DNA from: Mycobacteriaceae bacterium
GTDB lineage: Bacteria > Actinomycetota > Actinomycetes > Mycobacteriales > Mycobacteriaceae
Assembly (NCBI GenBank): GCA_019245755.1
Contig: JAFARC010000068.1
Location: forward strand, 1-64,000
Direction of reading: 5' to 3'
Length of the DNA stretch: 64,000 bases
The position numbers were made by a program, and so were the translations under genes. Shown here piece after piece: positions 10,456 through 20,561 of this stretch (positions are counted from its first letter, which is position 1; each line of letters opens with the position of its first letter). The notes below the pieces were generated by a model. It had not been told where the DNA came from and searched no databases. It saw only the letters and a list, made by a program, of their open reading frames with translations.

Positions 10456-10950
10456 CTAGCCCTGTTCACGCGCCGTCGCGGCGCGACCCGACGGCACCGG
10501 GCAGGCGTCGGCGGCCGCGGCGACCACGACCGGTTGAGCGGGCGGCGAAGGCCGTCGGCCGCCGGCATAGTCGGCGCCCCGCAGCGGACGGTCGGCCTCC
10601 AGCAGTGTGAGCTCATCGGGGGTGAACGCTCTGCCACGGCTCAGAAACCGGATGCCCTCGGGCGCTTCCAGGCTGAAGCCGCCGCCGCGGCCGGGCACCG
10701 TGTCGATCAGCAGTTGGGTATGCTTCCACGCCTCGAATTGGGCGGCCGAGATCCACACCGGGACGCCGTCGAGGACGCCGAGCAGCACGTCGCGGTCGCC
10801 GACGATGAACTCCCCGTCCGGATAGCACATCGGGGACGAGCCATCGCAGCAGCCGCCGGATTGATGGAACATCAGCGGACCGTGGCGTTCACGCAGCCGC
10901 CGCAGCAACTCCGCGGCGGCCTGCGTGATCAACGCACGCGGCGGCGCCAT
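10456..10950 (-). CDS. DUF779 protein, aldehyde dehydrogenase partner (Rv0459-like)
   Basis: A 164-residue DUF779 protein. The family signature FHQSGGCCDGSSPMCYPDGE has a Cys-Cys pair plus a third Cys, which suggests metal or redox chemistry; WKHTQLLID follows. DUF779 genes are commonly paired with AldA/ExaC-type aldehyde dehydrogenases, as here, but the biochemical role is not established. ATG 10950 overlaps the stop of a repeat-encoded mini-ORF (TGATG). Another in-frame ATG at 11058, overlapping the aldA stop by one base, would add a 36-residue tail made of three SDERSREEP repeats; which start is used cannot be told from sequence. The C-terminus is Pro/Ala-rich. Confidence 0.85.
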   Translation of the reverse strand: MAPPRALITQAAAELLRRLRERHGPLMFHQSGGCCDGSSPMCYPDGEFIVGDRDVLLGVLDGVPVWISAAQFEAWKHTQLLIDTVPGRGGGFSLEAPEGIRFLSRGRAFTPDELTLLEADRPLRGADYAGGRRPSPPAQPVVVAAAADACPVPSGRAATAREQG

Positions 10951-11057
10951 CAGTGCCCCAGGTTCTTCGCGCGAGCGCTCATCACTGCATGATGGTTCTT
11001 CGCGCGAGCGCTCATCACTGCCTGTTGGTTCTTCGCGCGAGCGCTCATCACTGCCCA

Positions 11058-11060
<3 letters not shown>
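10950..11060 (-). repeat. MIRU-like repeat, three 33-bp units, between aldA and the DUF779 gene
   Basis: Three copies of GGTTCTTCGCGCGAGCGCTC followed by ATCACTG begin at 10961, 10994 and 11027, exactly 33 bp apart. On the sense (minus) strand one frame reads SDERSREEP per unit. Another reads MSARAKN per unit as a 32-residue mini-ORF (ATG 11048) whose TGA overlaps the ATG of the DUF779 gene. Similar units occur at 40502-40630 and 48229-48261. Placement between codirectional genes with overlapping stop/start codons is the known behaviour of mycobacterial interspersed repetitive units. Confidence 0.8.
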
Positions 11061-12581
<1,521 letters not shown>

Positions 12582-12642
12582 CTGCTGCTCCTGCCTCTCG
12601 GTGTAGTCCAGCTCACAGTACCGCCGGCGAGAGAATCAATTC

Positions 12643-14670
12643 ATGGGCGATCAAGATCCGTTTCTGTGGCTCGAGGACATCACCGGAGCGGCCGCGCTGG
12701 ACTGGGTGCGCCAGCACAACGACCCCACGCTGGCCGAGCTGTCGGGTGAGGGCTTCGAGCGGATGCGTACCGAGGCGCTGGAGGTGCTCGACACCGATGC
12801 GCGGATTCCGTACGTGCGGCGCCGCGGCGATTACCTGTACAACTTCTGGCGCGACGCCGAACATCCCCGGGGCCGGTGGCGTCGCACCACGCTCGAGGAG
12901 TACCGCGGTGAGAACCCCGACTGGGATGTGCTGATCGACGTCGACGCGGTGGCCGCCGCCGATGACGAGAACTGGGTGTGGGGTGGCGCCGACGTGATCG
13001 AGCCGGAATACACGCTGGCCCTGGTCAGTCTATCGCGCGGCGGCTCCGACGCCGTGGTGATACGCGAATTCGACATGAGGTCACGGCAATTCGTCGCCGA
13101 CGGTTTCGCATTGCCGGAGGCTAAGACCCAGATCGGCTGGGCCGACGAGAACACCGTGCTCGTCGGCACGGATTTCGGTCCCGGTTCGCTGACCGAATCC
13201 GGTTACCCACGGCTGGTCAGGCGGTGGCGGCGGGGTCAAGCGTTGGACGAGGCGCAGGTGCTGTTTTCCGGCTCGCCCACCGACGTGATCGTCAGCGGCG
13301 CGGTCGACAGGACACCGGGTTTCGAGCGCACGCTGGTGCGCCGCGCGATCGACTTCTTCAACGACGAGGTATATGAACTGCGGGCAGGCGAGCTGATCCG
13401 CATCGATGCGCCCACGGACGCAACCGTGTCGGCACACCGGCAGTGGCTGCTGATCGATCTGCGCACCGACTGGTACGCGGGCACCGACGTCTACCGAGCC
13501 GGCTCGCTGCTGGCCGCGGATTACGACGAATTCCTGGCCGGCACGGCCGAATTGCGCGTGGTCTTCGAGCCTGACGCGCACACCAGCCTGAACCACTATG
13601 CGTGGACGCGGGACCGGCTGATAATGGTCACGCTGGCCGACGTCGCAAGCCGCGTCGAGGTCGTCACTCCCGGCAGCTGGAACCGCGAACCGGTACCCGG
13701 CATACCGCAGGCCACCAACACGGTCATCGTCGCCGCCGACGACACCGGTGAGGAAGTCTTTTTGGACTCAAGCGGATTCGACATGCCATCGCGGCTGCTG
13801 CACGGCGCTGCGGGCGGCCCGCTGCAGCAGATCAAATCCGCTCCGGCGTTCTTCGACGCCACGGACCTGGATGTCACGCAGCAGTTCGCTACGTCGGATG
13901 ACGGCACGTCGATCCCTTATTTCGTGGTGGCCCACCGGGATGCCGGCGGTCCCGGTCCGACGTTGCTCGGCGGTTACGGCGGCTTCGAGGTGGCGATGAC
14001 GCCCGGATACGACGGGGTACTAGGCCGGCTGTGGCTGGCCCGCGGCGGCAGCTACGTGCTGGCCAACATCCGAGGGGGCGGCGAATACGGTCCGACGTGG
14101 CACACGCAGGCGATGCGCGCAGGCCGCCACTTGGTTGCCGAGGACTTCGCCGCGGTGGCAAGGGATCTGGTGAAACGCGGCATCAGCACCGTCGAGCAGC
14201 TGGGCGCCCAGGGCGGCAGCAACGGCGGCCTGCTGATGGGCATCATGCTGACCCGCTACCCCGAGCTGTTCGGGGCGCTGGTGTGCAGTGTGCCGCTGCT
14301 CGACATGCGGCGCTTTCACCTGTTGCTGGCCGGTGCGTCGTGGATGGCCGAGTACGGAAACCCCGACGAGCCGGCGGACTGGGAGTTCATCAGCGAATAC
14401 TCTCCCTACCAGAACATTTCGGCCGACCGGAGTTATCCTGCGGTGCTGATCACCACGTCCACCCGCGATGACCGGGTGCATCCGGGTCATGCTCGCAAGA
14501 TGACCGCAGCGCTGGAGGCCACCGGTCACCGAGTCCGTTATTATGAAAATATCGAGGGCGGACACGCCGGGGCGGCGGATAATGCGCAGACCGCGTTCAG
14601 ATCGGCGCTGATCCTCGAGTTCCTCTGGCGGATGCTCAATCCCTCCGACGCATACCGCCGATCATCGTAA
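12643..14670 (+). CDS. Prolyl oligopeptidase family serine peptidase
   Basis: A 675-residue S9A peptidase corresponding to Rv0457c. It cleaves small peptides, typically after proline. The N-terminus (DPFLWLEDITGAAALDWV) and the middle form the beta-propeller; the C-terminal alpha/beta-hydrolase domain carries the nucleophile Ser526 in GGSNGG, the acid near Asp609/610 (STRDDRVHP) and His641 in EGGHAGAAD. All triad elements are present. No signal peptide is seen, so it is likely cytosolic. Its 3' end overlaps the convergent membrane-protein gene by 35 bp. Confidence 0.93.
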   Translation: MGDQDPFLWLEDITGAAALDWVRQHNDPTLAELSGEGFERMRTEALEVLDTDARIPYVRRRGDYLYNFWRDAEHPRGRWRRTTLEEYRGENPDWDVLIDVDAVAAADDENWVWGGADVIEPEYTLALVSLSRGGSDAVVIREFDMRSRQFVADGFALPEAKTQIGWADENTVLVGTDFGPGSLTESGYPRLVRRWRRGQALDEAQVLFSGSPTDVIVSGAVDRTPGFERTLVRRAIDFFNDEVYELRAGELIRIDAPTDATVSAHRQWLLIDLRTDWYAGTDVYRAGSLLAADYDEFLAGTAELRVVFEPDAHTSLNHYAWTRDRLIMVTLADVASRVEVVTPGSWNREPVPGIPQATNTVIVAADDTGEEVFLDSSGFDMPSRLLHGAAGGPLQQIKSAPAFFDATDLDVTQQFATSDDGTSIPYFVVAHRDAGGPGPTLLGGYGGFEVAMTPGYDGVLGRLWLARGGSYVLANIRGGGEYGPTWHTQAMRAGRHLVAEDFAAVARDLVKRGISTVEQLGAQGGSNGGLLMGIMLTRYPELFGALVCSVPLLDMRRFHLLLAGASWMAEYGNPDEPADWEFISEYSPYQNISADRSYPAVLITTSTRDDRVHPGHARKMTAALEATGHRVRYYENIEGGHAGAADNAQTAFRSALILEFLWRMLNPSDAYRRSS

Positions 14671-15475
14671 TCATGATGCCGAAAACGACCAGCACGCCGC
14701 CGGCGGCGAGCGTGAGGTTCAGCCACTGGTGCATGCCGTTTAGTGCATGTCCGACCATCACTTCGGCGACCCGGCGTACGTCGCCACCGGTGTGATCCAG
14801 CGCGTCGTTGATCCGGCCGCGGGCCACCTCGAGCGCAGCCCACCCGACCCCGCCGACGAGCAATGCTGAGACTCCAATGGCGGCAAGGGCTTGCCCGCGT
14901 CGACGGGCAGAAGCCAACGTCAGCAGGCCCAACAGTGCGGTCAGCACCGCGCAGCCAATGCTCAGCCACGGGGCCCAGATTGCCAATGGGCGAAGCTGTC
15001 CCGGCCGCAAACCACCGGTAATCGTCACCGGAACAGTGACCTGCGAGGGAAGCTGAATGTCGAGGCTGCCGAGCGTTCGCTGAAACGACGTGTCCGACAG
15101 CATCGGCGCCAGGTCGACCACCCAGCCGTCAGCGCTTCGACGCGCCGAGTCGGTGAACAGCCACCGGTGCGCTATCCGATTCGCCTGGTCAAATTGGCCG
15201 GGAAACGACGGACTGGCCGTGTAAGCGGCCGCGATGCCACCCACCACGCCAGCGCTCACGGCATAGCCGCGGTTCCGCGCGATCGTGAGCACCTGGGTGG
15301 TCAACTCCGACGCCATCGCGTCCTGCAACGCGGGATCATGTGCGGCTGACTGTGCCAGCGTCGCGTACCCGTCGACGTCGACGACGTTGCGCTGCACCCA
15401 CGCAGCGGACACGGCAGCCGCCAATGCGATCGTGGTGACCAGCCACAACAGGGCCGTCAACACGAAACGCACCAA
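14636..15475 (-). CDS. Membrane protein with large extracytoplasmic loop
   Basis: A 279-residue protein. An N-terminal helix (LTALLWLVTTIALAAAVSAA) is followed by about 150 residues likely outside the membrane, then helices IGCAVLTALLGLLTLASA, AIGVSALLVGGVGWAALEV and a C-terminal LTLAAGGVLVVFGIMITMIG. The external part contains LDIQLPSQVTVPVTITGG. It is cotranscribed with, and 6 bp downstream of, an aldehyde dehydrogenase. It converges on and overlaps the peptidase gene by 35 bp. I do not recognise the family; it is a conserved actinobacterial-type membrane protein of unknown role. Confidence 0.7.
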   Translation of the reverse strand: MVRFVLTALLWLVTTIALAAAVSAAWVQRNVVDVDGYATLAQSAAHDPALQDAMASELTTQVLTIARNRGYAVSAGVVGGIAAAYTASPSFPGQFDQANRIAHRWLFTDSARRSADGWVVDLAPMLSDTSFQRTLGSLDIQLPSQVTVPVTITGGLRPGQLRPLAIWAPWLSIGCAVLTALLGLLTLASARRRGQALAAIGVSALLVGGVGWAALEVARGRINDALDHTGGDVRRVAEVMVGHALNGMHQWLNLTLAAGGVLVVFGIMITMIGGMRRRD

Positions 15476-15481
15476 CCAACC

Positions 15482-17005
15482 CTAGCGTTCGCGCGCGGCG
15501 CGGCGCGGACGGCGCAACGCCATCCACGTCGTCTGCCTTGCCATCCGGGCCTGCGCCTTCGGGGAAGCGGTGTAGTAGTTGGCGCCGGCGCCCAACTTGA
15601 TCCTCGGCTCGACGATGGTCTCGACCCGGCAGAACTTGCGCAGCCCGTCGGCTCCGCCGAAACGGGCCCCGATGCCCGATGACTTCCAGCCGCCCATCGG
15701 CGCGCTCGTGCACGACAGGTTGGAAACGGCGTCATTGATGTTGACGGCCCCGCAATCCAGTTGCGTCGCAAGTTGTCTGGCGCGGGCCAGATCGCCGGAA
15801 AACACCGACGCCGATAGGCCGTACGGGCTGTCGTTGGCCCACCGGATGGCCTCGGAGTCGTTGGCCACCTTCATGATTGGAAGTGTCGGCCCGAACGTCT
15901 CCTCGGTCATGCATGCCATTGAGTGGTCGACGTCGACGAGCACGGTCGGCGGATAAAAGACACCCCTTCCGGGCATCCGCCGGCCGCCGGTCAACACCCG
16001 CGCGCCATTGGCCCGCGCGTCGGCGACATGTCGTTCGATCACCGCGAGCTGGCTTTCGTCGATCAGGGATCCGTAGTTGTAACCCTCGCCGGAACCGACT
16101 TTCAGCGCATCGACGTCGCGCACCACCGCGGCGACGAACTCGTCGTAAACCTGCTCGTGCACGTAGACACGCTCCACCGATACGCACATCTGGCCGGCGT
16201 TGAACATCGAGCCCCACACCGCGGCATGCGCGGCCAGCTTGATGTCGGCGTCCTCGAGGACGATCATCGGGTCCTTGCCGCCGAGTTCCAGGCTGACCGG
16301 GGTGAGCCGGCGCGCGGCGCGTTCGGCCACCTTGCGGCCCGTCACACTGGAGCCGGTGAACTGCACGAAGTCGACGTTGTCGATCACCGCCTCGGCCACT
16401 TCACCGGCGCCCTGCGCCAGCGCGAAAACTTCCGGGGCGCCGCACGCCCGCCAGCCGCGCACCAGGACTTCGGCGGTGAGCGGAGTGCGTTCCGACGGCT
16501 TGAGCAGCACCGCGCATCCGGCGGCCAGCGCACCGATTCCATCCATCAGCGCGTTGGCGACCGGGAAGTTCCACGGCGCGATGACGCCGACGACCGGCCG
16601 GGGGCGGTAGTGGACCCTGATCTTTTTGACCGCCAGGAACGGCTGTGACGGTGGCCGTGTCTCGGGCGCCAACGCCTTGTCCATCGTCTTGATGTAGTAC
16701 GACAAGATCATGACCAACAGCGGCACCTCCTGGGCGGCGTCGGCGCGAGACTTGCCGGTCTCTTCGACCAGCAGGTCCGCGATCTCGTCGCGGTGCTCGC
16801 CCAGCCACACCGCGTAGCGCGCCAGCACCTTGGCGCGGTCTTTTGCGCCCCGCCTGTCCCAGTCACGTTGGGCGGCAGCGAGTCTGGCGACGATCCGCGG
16901 CACGTCGGCGGAATCGGTCCAGCGCACTTCGCCGGCGACCTGCCCGGTCGCGGGATTGCGAATCGTGGCGGTCCGGCCTGGCTGAACGTCGGCTGTCGAG
17001 GTCAT
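15482..17005 (-). CDS. Aldehyde dehydrogenase (succinate-semialdehyde dehydrogenase-like)
   Basis: A 507-residue NAD(P)-dependent aldehyde dehydrogenase. APWNFPVANALM is near 143-154, the general base Glu240 is in SLELGGKDP, and the nucleophile Cys274 is in NAGQMCVSVERVYV. The SVERVYV environment and overall pattern resemble GabD2/Rv1731-like and coniferyl-aldehyde-type enzymes. The C-terminal ~30 residues are basic (RRPRRAARER) and follow an Ala-rich segment, which may associate with the membrane or the neighbouring membrane protein. Substrate unknown. The DinB-like gene lies 33 bp upstream on the same strand. Confidence 0.88.
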   Translation of the reverse strand: MTSTADVQPGRTATIRNPATGQVAGEVRWTDSADVPRIVARLAAAQRDWDRRGAKDRAKVLARYAVWLGEHRDEIADLLVEETGKSRADAAQEVPLLVMILSYYIKTMDKALAPETRPPSQPFLAVKKIRVHYRPRPVVGVIAPWNFPVANALMDGIGALAAGCAVLLKPSERTPLTAEVLVRGWRACGAPEVFALAQGAGEVAEAVIDNVDFVQFTGSSVTGRKVAERAARRLTPVSLELGGKDPMIVLEDADIKLAAHAAVWGSMFNAGQMCVSVERVYVHEQVYDEFVAAVVRDVDALKVGSGEGYNYGSLIDESQLAVIERHVADARANGARVLTGGRRMPGRGVFYPPTVLVDVDHSMACMTEETFGPTLPIMKVANDSEAIRWANDSPYGLSASVFSGDLARARQLATQLDCGAVNINDAVSNLSCTSAPMGGWKSSGIGARFGGADGLRKFCRVETIVEPRIKLGAGANYYTASPKAQARMARQTTWMALRRPRRAARER

Positions 17006-17038
17006 CCCGTCATGCTAACGGCAGGTGTGAGCTGGGTC

Positions 17039-17566
17039 TCAACGATGCCCAGGCGCGATGCCGCGAACGTAGGCGGCCTGCCCGAGGTGCTGGGCGCAGT
17101 CGTCGACGATGCTGACCAGGCGTGCGCCGGCCGTCACCGGCGGATTCCAGCCCCGGTCGACGATCCGCTCAAGCTCGGCGACCATCAGTGCGCCCACAAA
17201 CTCCAGCGTCATGTCATGCACCGCGTGGTAGTAGCCGGCGAGCAGCTCGCCCGTCGCTCGCACCTTGGCCACGTCGTCGGCGCCGTGCCCGTAGCCGGTG
17301 TCGTGCGGCGGTAGGTCCAGCCCGAACCGCTCCACCCAGCGCTGCAGCGTCCAGACATCTTGCGTCTTGGCGATGTCGCAGATCTGCACGTCCTGCACCC
17401 GCGCGCTGTGCCAGATCAGCCACGCGATGCTGTTGGCTCTCGGCGTCGGGCGCCAGAACGACACGTCATCGGTGAGACCGTCCGTCAGGTTGTCGACATG
17501 CTCGATCAGGCGGGTGAACGAATCGCGCAGCAGTTCCTGCGCGGCGGCTGCATCGCTATCGGGCAT
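17039..17566 (-). CDS. DinB-family (mycothiol-transferase-like) protein
   Basis: A four-helix-bundle DinB/DUF664 protein of 175 residues. The metal-site histidines characteristic of the family appear in AWLIWHSARVQD, in GYYHAVHD and in DCAQHLGQAAYVRG. Actinobacterial members transfer mycothiol or related thiols to electrophiles during detoxification; that role is inferred from the family. I used ATG 17566 (MPDSDAAAAQ), since the in-frame ATG ten codons upstream sits in a poor context. It lies 33 bp upstream of an aldehyde dehydrogenase, consistent with a detoxification pair, and is divergent from the next gene. Confidence 0.8.
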   Translation of the reverse strand: MPDSDAAAAQELLRDSFTRLIEHVDNLTDGLTDDVSFWRPTPRANSIAWLIWHSARVQDVQICDIAKTQDVWTLQRWVERFGLDLPPHDTGYGHGADDVAKVRATGELLAGYYHAVHDMTLEFVGALMVAELERIVDRGWNPPVTAGARLVSIVDDCAQHLGQAAYVRGIAPGHR

Positions 17567-17605
17567 ACCGGCGACGCTACGCCCTGCGCCAGGCATGCTG
17601 GACTG

Positions 17606-18415
17606 ATGCCGCCCTCCGTGCCACTTCCGGGTTGGGATCCGTTTCGGTCCCGCGAGCGGCTGACCTCGTTGCTGCGCTCGACCGCGGCTCCGGTGACGTC
17701 CGGCGCCGCGATCGCGTACCGAACGCTGTTCCTCACCCTTCGCCGGCTGGTCGTGGGCCGTGGCCTGAAGGTCCGCTTCGATTCACACGATCTGACCCTG
17801 ACGGTGACGGAGTTCGACTCCCGCCTGGACCTGCGCGGCCTGGCCGTCGGTCAGCTCGGTGACGTCCTTGTCGTGGCGCGCGACATCCGCTGGGGCCACT
17901 ACCGGTTCGATCAGGCGATGGCCGTGCTACACAATGTCCACCTGCGCCCCAGTGCGCCGTCGGAAATGGTGGCCGCTCCGGTGGAACTCACGCTGCGGCT
18001 GCCCGCCGATATCCTTGAAGAACTCGTCAATTCGGCCCCATCCCGGCTGACCGTCGAGGTCGGCGACGACGGCACAGCTCGACTGCGCTCGGCTCGGCAT
18101 CAGGGCTGGGGCCACGTCGAGGTCGACATGCGGGTGGTGGGGACGGCGCTATGGCTCACGCCGCGGGCGGTGGTCGTCGGTGGTAAACGGTGGGCGCTAC
18201 CCGGCAAGATGCCGATCTACCCCATCGAGCTCCCCGACATCCCGCACGGACTGGTGATCACCAAGGTTCGGTTGCAGTCCCGGTCGGTGCTGGTGCACGG
18301 GTTGTTGCCGGAGTGGCACACCGACATGCCGCTCGGCCGGTTAGAGGACATCGTGGCCCAGCTCAGCTCGCGCAGCGGTGTGCTCAACCTCGCCCGGTCG
18401 GCGTGGCCGGGCTGA
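17606..18415 (+). CDS. Conserved hypothetical protein, possible lipid-binding (DUF2993-like)
   Basis: A 269-residue protein with no clear signal peptide or transmembrane helix. It is beta-rich: alternating hydrophobic strands such as LKVRFDSHDLTLTVTEF, SRLTVEVGDDGTARL and HVEVDMRVVGTALWL resemble the elongated DUF2993/LmeA lipid-binding fold, but I am not certain of the family. ATG 17606 is the first good start after the divergent DinB gene. Its 3' end overlaps the convergent VOC gene by 32 bp. Function unknown. Confidence 0.7.
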   Translation: MPPSVPLPGWDPFRSRERLTSLLRSTAAPVTSGAAIAYRTLFLTLRRLVVGRGLKVRFDSHDLTLTVTEFDSRLDLRGLAVGQLGDVLVVARDIRWGHYRFDQAMAVLHNVHLRPSAPSEMVAAPVELTLRLPADILEELVNSAPSRLTVEVGDDGTARLRSARHQGWGHVEVDMRVVGTALWLTPRAVVVGGKRWALPGKMPIYPIELPDIPHGLVITKVRLQSRSVLVHGLLPEWHTDMPLGRLEDIVAQLSSRSGVLNLARSAWPG

Positions 18416-18794
18416 CCGAGCTGTCGGCGCCGTGGAAGACGGCCTCGACATTGTTTCCGTCGGGGTCGCGCACAAACGCGCCGAAGTAGCCGGGGTGGTA
18501 TTCCGGCCAGAGCCGCGGCGCGTGCAGCGACTCCGCGCCGAACGCCAGCGCCGCGTCGTAGAACTCACGCACCGCGTCGCAATCGGCTGCGACGAAGGCG
18601 ATGTGAACTTCACGGTTGGGGCCGAGGTCCGCGTCGGCAATCCAGAAGCTCGGATGGCCGTCCCTGCCGTACCCGACGGCCCGACCCAAGTCCATTTGCC
18701 GTGAATAGCCCAAGACACCGAGGACACGGTCGTAGAACTGGCTGGCCTTGCCGAAATCAGCGCAGTTGATGCCGAAGTGGTCGATCACCGACAC
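18384..18794 (-). CDS. VOC/glyoxalase-fold protein
   Basis: A 136-residue protein of the vicinal oxygen chelate superfamily. It begins VIDHFGINCADFGKASQFYD, contains HIAFVAADCDAVREFYDAAL in the second repeat and ends with the family motif RDPDGNNVEAVFHG. Typical roles are glyoxalase, dioxygenase or antibiotic-binding protein; none can be picked from sequence. His5, His77 and the final Glu are plausible metal ligands. GTG 18794 was chosen as the start of the conserved domain; the longer frame overruns the divergent amidohydrolase promoter and start. Confidence 0.8.
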   Translation of the reverse strand: MSVIDHFGINCADFGKASQFYDRVLGVLGYSRQMDLGRAVGYGRDGHPSFWIADADLGPNREVHIAFVAADCDAVREFYDAALAFGAESLHAPRLWPEYHPGYFGAFVRDPDGNNVEAVFHGADSSVSPATPTGRG

Positions 18795-18831
18795 ATCCTG
18801 GCATGAGCGGGCGGCCCCGCCGTAGAGTTCA

Positions 18832-20556
18832 GTGATGACCTTCGATCTGCTAATCAAGGGCGGCACTATCGTCGACGGTCTGGGTGGTGAACCGTATGTC
18901 GGCGAGGTAGCGGTCAAGGACGGGCTGATCGCCGCGGTCGGGCCGGTCTCCGGCGACGCCGCACGGGAGATAGACGCCACCGGCTTGCTGGTCACTCCCG
19001 GCTTCGTCGACCTGCACACGCACTATGACGGCCAGGCGATCTGGTCGGACCGCATGACGCCGTCGTCGGCACACGGCGTGACGACCGCGGTGATGGGCAA
19101 CTGCGGCGTCGGCTTCGCACCCTGCCGCAAAGAGGATCACGATGTGCTCGTCGACGTGATGGCGGGCGTCGAAGACATTCCGGGCGTCGTCATGGCCGAC
19201 GGGCTGCCGTGGGACTGGGAAACGTTCCCGCAGTACATGGACGCGTTGGAGGCGCGCAGGCGGGACATCGATGTGGCGGCGTACCTGCCGCATTCGCCGC
19301 TGCGGGTCTACGTGATGGGTGAGCGGGGGGTCGAGCGTGAGCCCGCCACGGCGGACGATCTCGGCAAGATGCGCGCACTCGCCCGGGAGGCAATCGAGAC
19401 CGGCGCACTTGGCTTCGCGTCGTCACGGTTCGTGCTGCACAAGACCGCCGGAGGCGAGCAGATCCCCACCTACAACGCCGCGCGGGAAGAAATTGAGGCG
19501 ATCGCGCGCGGCGTCGCCGACGGCGGCGGCGGACTGATCCAATTCATCCCCGACATCCCCGCGGGGGGATACGAGTCCGTCCTGGGACAGGTCTTCGAGG
19601 TCGCCCAGGATGTCGGGCTGCCGGTAACGTTCAGCTTCGTCATCGGTAACTCCGGCGACCCGATCTGGCCCGACGTGTTCACGCTGATCGAGAAGTTCAC
19701 CTCGGCGGGCACCGAGATCAGCGCCCAGATGTTCCCCCGCCCGATCGGTCTGGTCATCGGCCTGGAGCTGTCCGGCAATCCGTTCGTGTTTCACCCGAGC
19801 TACCGGGAGATCGCCGACCTGCCGCTGGCCGACCGGGTGGCCGAGATGCGCAAACCCGAGGTGCGGAGCCGGATCCTGGCCGACCAGCCCACCGCGGCGG
19901 GCAATCCGCTGCTGTTCCTAGCGCGGATGTGGGAGTGGATGTTCCCGCTCGGCGAAAAGCCCGACTACGAACCCGACCGCGCGCAAAGCGTCCTGGCCCG
20001 GGCGAAGGCCAAGGGCGTCAACCCGATGGAGGAGGCCTACGACCGGCTACTCGACGACGACGGCCACGCCATGCTCCTCGTCGCGATGGGCAACTACCAG
20101 GACAACTCGCTGGACACCGTCGGGCAGCTGCTGCGCCGCGACGACGTGGTGCTGGGCCTGGGCGACGGCGGCGCCCACTACGGCATGATCTGCGACGCAA
20201 GCTTCCCGACATTCCTGCTCGCGCACTGGGCGCGTGATCGCGCGTCGGGCCGGATGAGTGTGGCTGAGGCGGTGCGGCAGCTGACGTCGGTTCCGGCCCG
20301 GGTTGCCGGGCTGGCGGATCGGGGCCGCCTCACCCAGGGCTACAAGGCCGACCTCAACGTGATCGACCACACCGCGCTGAGGCTGCACCGCCCGGTGGTC
20401 AGCTACGACCTGCCCGCGGGCGGTCGTCGTCTCGACCAGACCGCCGACGGCTACGTCGCGACGATCGTCTCGGGGCAGTTGATCGCCGAGAACGGGGTGC
20501 CGACCGAGGCGCGGCCGGGCCGCCTGGTGCGCGGGCGGCAGCCCGCACCGGCCTGA
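18832..20556 (+). CDS. D-aminoacylase/N-acyl-D-amino-acid deacylase-type amidohydrolase
   Basis: A 574-residue metal-dependent amidohydrolase. The N-terminal beta-sandwich (LLIKGGTIVDGLGGEPY) leads to the metal motif PGFVDLHTHYDG (His62, His64), then TTAVMGNCGVGFAPC, and near the C-terminus GLGDGGAHYGMICDAS with the catalytic Asp/His, followed by G.L..GYKADLNVID. This is the D-aminoacylase (DAN) layout of family 3 amidohydrolases; the actual acyl-amino acid or lactam substrate is unknown. GTG 18832 and ATG 18835 are adjacent start options. It is preceded by a divergent VOC gene. Confidence 0.85.
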   Translation: MMTFDLLIKGGTIVDGLGGEPYVGEVAVKDGLIAAVGPVSGDAAREIDATGLLVTPGFVDLHTHYDGQAIWSDRMTPSSAHGVTTAVMGNCGVGFAPCRKEDHDVLVDVMAGVEDIPGVVMADGLPWDWETFPQYMDALEARRRDIDVAAYLPHSPLRVYVMGERGVEREPATADDLGKMRALAREAIETGALGFASSRFVLHKTAGGEQIPTYNAAREEIEAIARGVADGGGGLIQFIPDIPAGGYESVLGQVFEVAQDVGLPVTFSFVIGNSGDPIWPDVFTLIEKFTSAGTEISAQMFPRPIGLVIGLELSGNPFVFHPSYREIADLPLADRVAEMRKPEVRSRILADQPTAAGNPLLFLARMWEWMFPLGEKPDYEPDRAQSVLARAKAKGVNPMEEAYDRLLDDDGHAMLLVAMGNYQDNSLDTVGQLLRRDDVVLGLGDGGAHYGMICDASFPTFLLAHWARDRASGRMSVAEAVRQLTSVPARVAGLADRGRLTQGYKADLNVIDHTALRLHRPVVSYDLPAGGRRLDQTADGYVATIVSGQLIAENGVPTEARPGRLVRGRQPAPA

Positions 20557-20561
20557 GCAAG

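Noticed and set aside
10961..11053. CRISPR array
   Set aside because: The 33-bp repeats are continuous and translated-frame compatible, with only 6-bp variable parts; there are no spacers and no cas genes nearby. The same holds for 40502-40630.
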